Of a stretch of 10,385 nt of DNA, positions 8,086-10,385 are shown one piece after another. A program made the translations under genes and the position numbers. The stretch comes from an uncultured Clostridia bacterium (GTDB taxonomy: Bacteria; Bacillota; Clostridia; JAAYHZ01), in the NCBI GenBank assembly GCA_937894465.1, contig CALCRE010000172.1, forward strand, positions 1 through 10,385, read 5' to 3'. Position 1 is the stretch's first letter. Each line of letters begins with the position of its first letter. The notes beneath the pieces are model-generated. The model was not told the origin of the DNA, did no database searches, and saw only the letters and a list, made by a program, of their open reading frames with translations.

Positions 8086-8129
8086 AAAAACTCGGTTCCC
8101 GGGTTACCTTCGGTAACCGGGTTTTACCG
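8086..8129 (-). promoter_or_regulatory. Leader hairpin, candidate attenuator before the yhcH-like gene
   Basis: Read on the - strand: CGGT, AAAA, CCCGGTTACC, loop GAA, GGTAACC, bulged C, GGG, AA, CGAG, TTTTT and then the ATG. The inner stem (8098-8121) is 10 bp with one bulged base, and CGGT/ACCG (8126-8129 with 8093-8096) can extend it across an internal loop. The stem then ends two bases before TTTTT (8086-8090). This resembles an intrinsic terminator sitting between promoter and first gene. An alternative pairing (CGGTT with AACCG) exists. No Shine-Dalgarno lies between hairpin and ATG. Attenuation is inference; a 5'-end stabilising hairpin is the alternative. Confidence 0.45.
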
Positions 8130-8148
8130 CCTTTCGTATTTTCATTTC

Positions 8149-8168
8149 GATAAGCCCTACATCTTATC
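8149..8168. promoter_or_regulatory. Palindrome at the predicted operon start site (possible operator)
   Basis: GATAAG (8149-8154), 8 spacer bases, then CTTATC (8163-8168): a perfect 6-bp inverted repeat just downstream of the -10 box and covering the predicted transcription start. Its position suits repressor binding, and as RNA it would also form the first hairpin of the leader. No known operator consensus is recognised. Confidence 0.35.
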
Positions 8169-8174
8169 CGTTTT

Positions 8175-8201
8175 ATTATAGCATAGCATAATGAAAATCA
8201 A
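8175..8201 (-). promoter_or_regulatory. Extended -10 promoter for the glycan operon
   Basis: On the - strand TATAAT (8180-8175) is preceded by TGC (8183-8181), a perfect extended -10. A weak -35, TTGATT (8201-8196), lies 15 bases upstream. The DNA further upstream (about 8200-8239) is almost pure A+T with A/T runs and could act as an UP element. Predicted start is about 8168, giving an ~80-base leader before ATG 8085. It is the only good promoter between the Gls24 terminator and the operon. Confidence 0.65.
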
Positions 8202-8232
8202 ATAAAATAAATAGAAAAATAAAAATAACAAT

Positions 8233-8257
8233 AAAAAAACCCTCCTGTTAGGGAGGG
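8233..8257 (-). terminator. Rho-independent terminator after the Asp23/Gls24 gene
   Basis: CCCTCC (8240-8245) and GGAGGG (8252-8257) form a 6-bp GC-only stem with a 6-base loop, followed on the - strand by seven T (8239-8233). It lies 19 bases past the stop codon at 8277 and separates this gene from the downstream operon promoter. Confidence 0.88.
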
Positions 8258-8276
8258 AGGAGAATGGTATTATAAC

Positions 8277-8651
8277 CTATTCTTCATCACTTACAGCCGG
8301 ACTTTCAACAGGTAGATCATCATTGACAATAGTCGTTACATTGACATTGATTGATGAAACATTCAATCCGGTCATGTCTTCCACAGCTTTACGCACTCTT
8401 TGTTGCAATGTTTGAGCAACAATATGAATCTGGCAACCGTATTTAACAGTTGCACTCATGTACAAATACAGTCCGTCTTCCTTTGACTCAACCTTCACAC
8501 CTTTTGCAGATGTCTTCTTGCTTAACAAGCCACCACTTAAATTCAGTCTGATATTTTCTACTTCCAGTGCGGTTATACCGGCTATTGTAGCGACCACTTC
8601 GTCTGCAATTTTTACAGTATCCATTGCTTTTGTGTTAGCTAATTCATTCAT
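8277..8651 (-). CDS. Asp23/Gls24 family envelope stress response protein
   Basis: 124 residues, typical of the family. The Asp23/Gls24 pattern is visible: KIADEVVATIAGITALEVENI near the N terminus, then GVKVESKEDGLYLYMSATVKYGCQI, TLQQRVRKAVEDMTGLNVSSINVNVTTI, and an acidic, disordered-looking tail ending SDEE. Family members are abundant small cytosolic proteins, some tethered at the membrane through AmaP and linked to cell-envelope stress; many clostridial ones have no proven role. No membrane segment here. GGAGGT lies 6 bases before ATG 8651. It sits 49 bases after asnS, and a strong terminator follows, so it is the last gene of an asnS transcript or has its own weak promoter. It belongs functionally neither to asnS nor to the glycan operon as far as sequence shows. 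Confidence 0.92.
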   Translation of the reverse strand: MNELANTKAMDTVKIADEVVATIAGITALEVENIRLNLSGGLLSKKTSAKGVKVESKEDGLYLYMSATVKYGCQIHIVAQTLQQRVRKAVEDMTGLNVSSINVNVTTIVNDDLPVESPAVSDEE

Positions 8652-8673
8652 TGTGCTACCTCCATCTTTCTTT

Positions 8674-8679
8674 ATTATA
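8674..8679 (-). promoter_or_regulatory. Possible -10 box for the Asp23/Gls24 gene
   Basis: A TATAAT on the - strand lies 22 bases before ATG 8651, in the 49-base gap after asnS. No convincing -35 or TGn extension is present, and the leader would be only about 15 bases, just enough for GGAGGT. Tentative. Confidence 0.3.
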
Positions 8680-8700
8680 TTTTACATGTATATGCATACA

Positions 8701-10098
8701 TTAGAAATCCGCTGATTTAGGAGTTCTCGGGTAGGGTATCACATCCCGGATATTCGTCATCCCGGTCATGTACATCAAAGCCCTTTCAAAGCCTAAACCG
8801 AACCCGCAATGTTTCACCGAGCCATATCGTCTCAAATCGTTATACCACTCGTACTCTTTAAGATCCATACCCAGTCGTAAAATGGTATCTTCCAATATAT
8901 CCAAGCGCTCTTCCCTTTGGCTGCCTCCGATAATTTCCCCGACGCCGGGAACCAATAAATCCATTGCCGCCACTGTCTTGCCGTCATCATTCAAGCGCAT
9001 GTAAAATGCTTTGATTTCTTTAGGATAGTTGATGACAAAGACCGGCTTTTTACAGTATTCTTCAGCCAGAAATCGTTCATGCTCCGTTTGCAAATCACAT
9101 CCCCAGAAAACCGGGTTTTCGAATTCCTTCTTGGAAGCCTGTAAAATGTTGATGGCATCGGTATAAGTAATCCTATCAAATTTAGACTCCAATACATTAT
9201 CCAACCGTTCGAATAAACCTTTATCGATAAAGTTGTTAAAGAACTCCATCTCCTCCGGAGCGTGATCTAAAACATATTGGATTATAAATTTAAGCATGTC
9301 CTCCCCTAAAGCCATATCATCATTGATATCTGCAAAAGCAATTTCCGGTTCAACCATCCAGAATTCCGATGCATGACGGGCTGTGTGAGAATTCTCCGCT
9401 CTGAAAGTCGGCCCGAAGGTGTATACTTTTCCAAAAGCCATACAATAGGCTTCGGCGTTTAATTGTCCGCTAACCGTCAAACCGGTCATTGTACCGAAAA
9501 AGTCCTTGGAAAAGTCCACATTCCCTTGTTGATCTTTCGGTGGATCTGTAGGATCAAGTGTTGTTACCCTGAACATTTCACCGGCTCCTTCACAGTCGTT
9601 ACCGGTTATAATCGGCGTGTGTACATATACAAAGCCTCTCTCTTGAAAAAAAGTGTGAATAGCGTGTGCCATCACCGAACGAACTCGAAATACAGCTGAA
9701 AATGTATTGGTACGCGGTCTTAAGTGCGCGATCGTTCTTAGGTATTCAAAAGAATGCCTCTTTTTCTGCAAAGGATACAAAGGGGAACTTTCTCCTTCTA
9801 CTTCAATTTCTTTGGCTTTTATCTCGAAAGGTTGCTTTGCATTAGGGGTTACTTCCAATACACCGATTACACAGACGGAAGAGCCCACATTGAGCTTTGC
9901 AATGTCCTTAAAATTATCAATCTTATCTTCTTCGAATACGATTTGAACATTCTGAAAGAATGATCCGTCATTCAATTCAATAAATCCGAATACACTGGAA
10001 CTACGGATGGTTCTAATCCACCCCATAATTTGAAACTCTTCTCCGGCCCACTCTTTATAATTTCTAAACAGTTGTTTTACTTCAGTTCTGTTGCCCAT
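8701..10098 (-). CDS. asnS: Asparaginyl-tRNA synthetase
   Basis: 465 residues, almost exactly the length of the E. coli enzyme. It charges tRNA(Asn) with asparagine in the cytoplasm using ATP. An N-terminal OB-fold anticodon-binding domain (about 1-110: EFQIMGWIRTIRSSSVFGFIEL) is followed by a class IIb catalytic core. VYVHTPIITGNDCEGAGEMF includes motif 1 surroundings, FRAENSHTARHASEFWMVEPE (about 232-252) is motif 2, and GFGLGFERALMYMTG (about 432-446) is motif 3 with its arginine. The stretch DPTDPPKDQQGNVDFSKDFFG is the insertion typical of bacterial AsnRS and argues against AspRS. ATG 10098 is preferred over the in-frame GTG 10107 because AAGGTGA (10110-10104) lies 5 bases before it and would overlap the GTG. 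An Asp23/Gls24 gene follows 49 bases later with no terminator between. Confidence 0.97.
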   Translation of the reverse strand: MGNRTEVKQLFRNYKEWAGEEFQIMGWIRTIRSSSVFGFIELNDGSFFQNVQIVFEEDKIDNFKDIAKLNVGSSVCVIGVLEVTPNAKQPFEIKAKEIEVEGESSPLYPLQKKRHSFEYLRTIAHLRPRTNTFSAVFRVRSVMAHAIHTFFQERGFVYVHTPIITGNDCEGAGEMFRVTTLDPTDPPKDQQGNVDFSKDFFGTMTGLTVSGQLNAEAYCMAFGKVYTFGPTFRAENSHTARHASEFWMVEPEIAFADINDDMALGEDMLKFIIQYVLDHAPEEMEFFNNFIDKGLFERLDNVLESKFDRITYTDAINILQASKKEFENPVFWGCDLQTEHERFLAEEYCKKPVFVINYPKEIKAFYMRLNDDGKTVAAMDLLVPGVGEIIGGSQREERLDILEDTILRLGMDLKEYEWYNDLRRYGSVKHCGFGLGFERALMYMTGMTNIRDVIPYPRTPKSADF

Positions 10099-10170
10099 AT
10101 ACTTCACCTTGAAAAAAATTTTATACAGTTTTTTTTATGAAACCACATCTAATATCGTTCTATTGATTAA

Positions 10171-10179
10171 ATTATATCA
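10171..10179 (-). promoter_or_regulatory. Extended -10 promoter of asnS
   Basis: TGATATAAT on the - strand: perfect TATAAT (10176-10171) with TGA directly upstream, an extended -10. No good -35 is seen at 16-18 bases. Predicted start near 10164 gives a leader of about 65 bases before ATG 10098, too short for a T-box. Confidence 0.6.
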
Positions 10180-10247
10180 TATAAAATCAGAACCAACGTA
10201 TTTTTCTGAATATAATGCCTGCATACTCATTTTCTATCCTTTTCAAA

Positions 10248-10277
10248 ATTATGTCCCATAAGCACCACTATTATCAA
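10248..10277 (-). promoter_or_regulatory. Possible second upstream promoter of asnS
   Basis: TTGATA (10277-10272) and CATAAT (10253-10248) on the - strand are 18 bases apart. It would give a leader of about 145 bases. Weaker than the downstream extended -10 and could be chance in A+T-rich DNA. Confidence 0.25.
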
Positions 10278-10385
10278 GCCTTTCATATAGGGAAATGATC
10301 GGAAATTATTGACCATAATCCAATAAGTAAGTCCTGGATCCGGAAATCTATAGTTTATTAAAGTAAATTTTACATTGACTTATTT

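Larger units (their letters stand above)
10111..10385. other. Intergenic region upstream of asnS, no gene seen
   Basis: About 275 bases of A+T-rich DNA. It carries the asnS promoter candidates. On the + strand a TTGACT at 10375-10380 could be the -35 box of a divergent promoter whose -10 lies beyond the window edge. No T-box specifier or antiterminator sequence, no tRNA, and no convincing coding frame were found. Confidence 0.5.

Noticed and set aside
8102..8125. The leader hairpin as a + strand terminator (stem followed by TTTT)
   Set aside because: No gene is transcribed toward it on the + strand; all nearby genes are on the - strand, so any role should be read in that direction.
10207..10220. 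TATAAT on the + strand at 10211-10216
   Set aside because: No -35 or TGn motif lies at the right distance and there is no + strand gene downstream in the window.
10227..10379. A 50-codon open stretch on the - strand that looks protein-like, ending at TGA 10229-10227
   Set aside because: It has an in-frame TAA at its upstream edge (10382-10380), its first ATG would give only 29 residues without a ribosome binding site, and the residues match no family I know. Chance openness in A+T-rich DNA is enough to explain it.
1..10385. CRISPR arrays, insertion sequences, phage genes or defence systems
   Set aside because: No direct repeat series, transposase, integrase or known defence domain was seen on either strand.

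Overview
The window reads as a chromosomal segment of a low-GC Gram-positive bacterium (Bacillota, most like Clostridia or a related anaerobic class). The grounds are AGGAGG-type ribosome binding sites, A+T-rich intergenic DNA with extended -10 promoters, an Asp23/Gls24 family gene next to asnS, and a DUF1801 protein of the zinc-ribbon type I associate with Clostridia. No mobile element, CRISPR array, tRNA or rRNA is visible.

Layout. Positions 29-939 (+ strand) hold two small genes, a zinc-ribbon DUF1801 protein and a GNAT acetyltransferase, ending at a hairpin terminator. Facing them, on the - strand from 8085 down to 1001, is a tight four-gene operon: YhcH/YiaL-family sugar anomerase-like protein, Cys-type sulfatase, a putative glycoside hydrolase of the GHL6 type with a GH42M-like domain, and a 1012-residue heparinase II/III-family polysaccharide lyase with an N-terminal zinc ribbon. 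Upstream of it, also on the - strand, are an Asp23/Gls24 protein (8277-8651) and asparaginyl-tRNA synthetase (8701-10098), which end at their own terminator. The last ~280 bases hold the asnS leader and promoter and no convincing gene.

How the genes work together. None of the four operon proteins has a signal peptide or membrane segment, so the sulfatase, glycosidase and lyase should all act in the cytoplasm on a short, imported, sulfated, uronate-containing glycan. The YhcH protein would handle a released reducing sugar. No transporter, regulator or sulfatase-maturing enzyme is in the window, and the substrate cannot be read from sequence. The 190-base gap in front of the operon is densely built: a terminator for the preceding gene, a strong extended -10 promoter, a small palindrome at the predicted transcription start, and a long hairpin followed by TTTTT that ends directly at the first start codon. 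That leader is a candidate attenuator. The operon with its leader is the most interesting part of the window.
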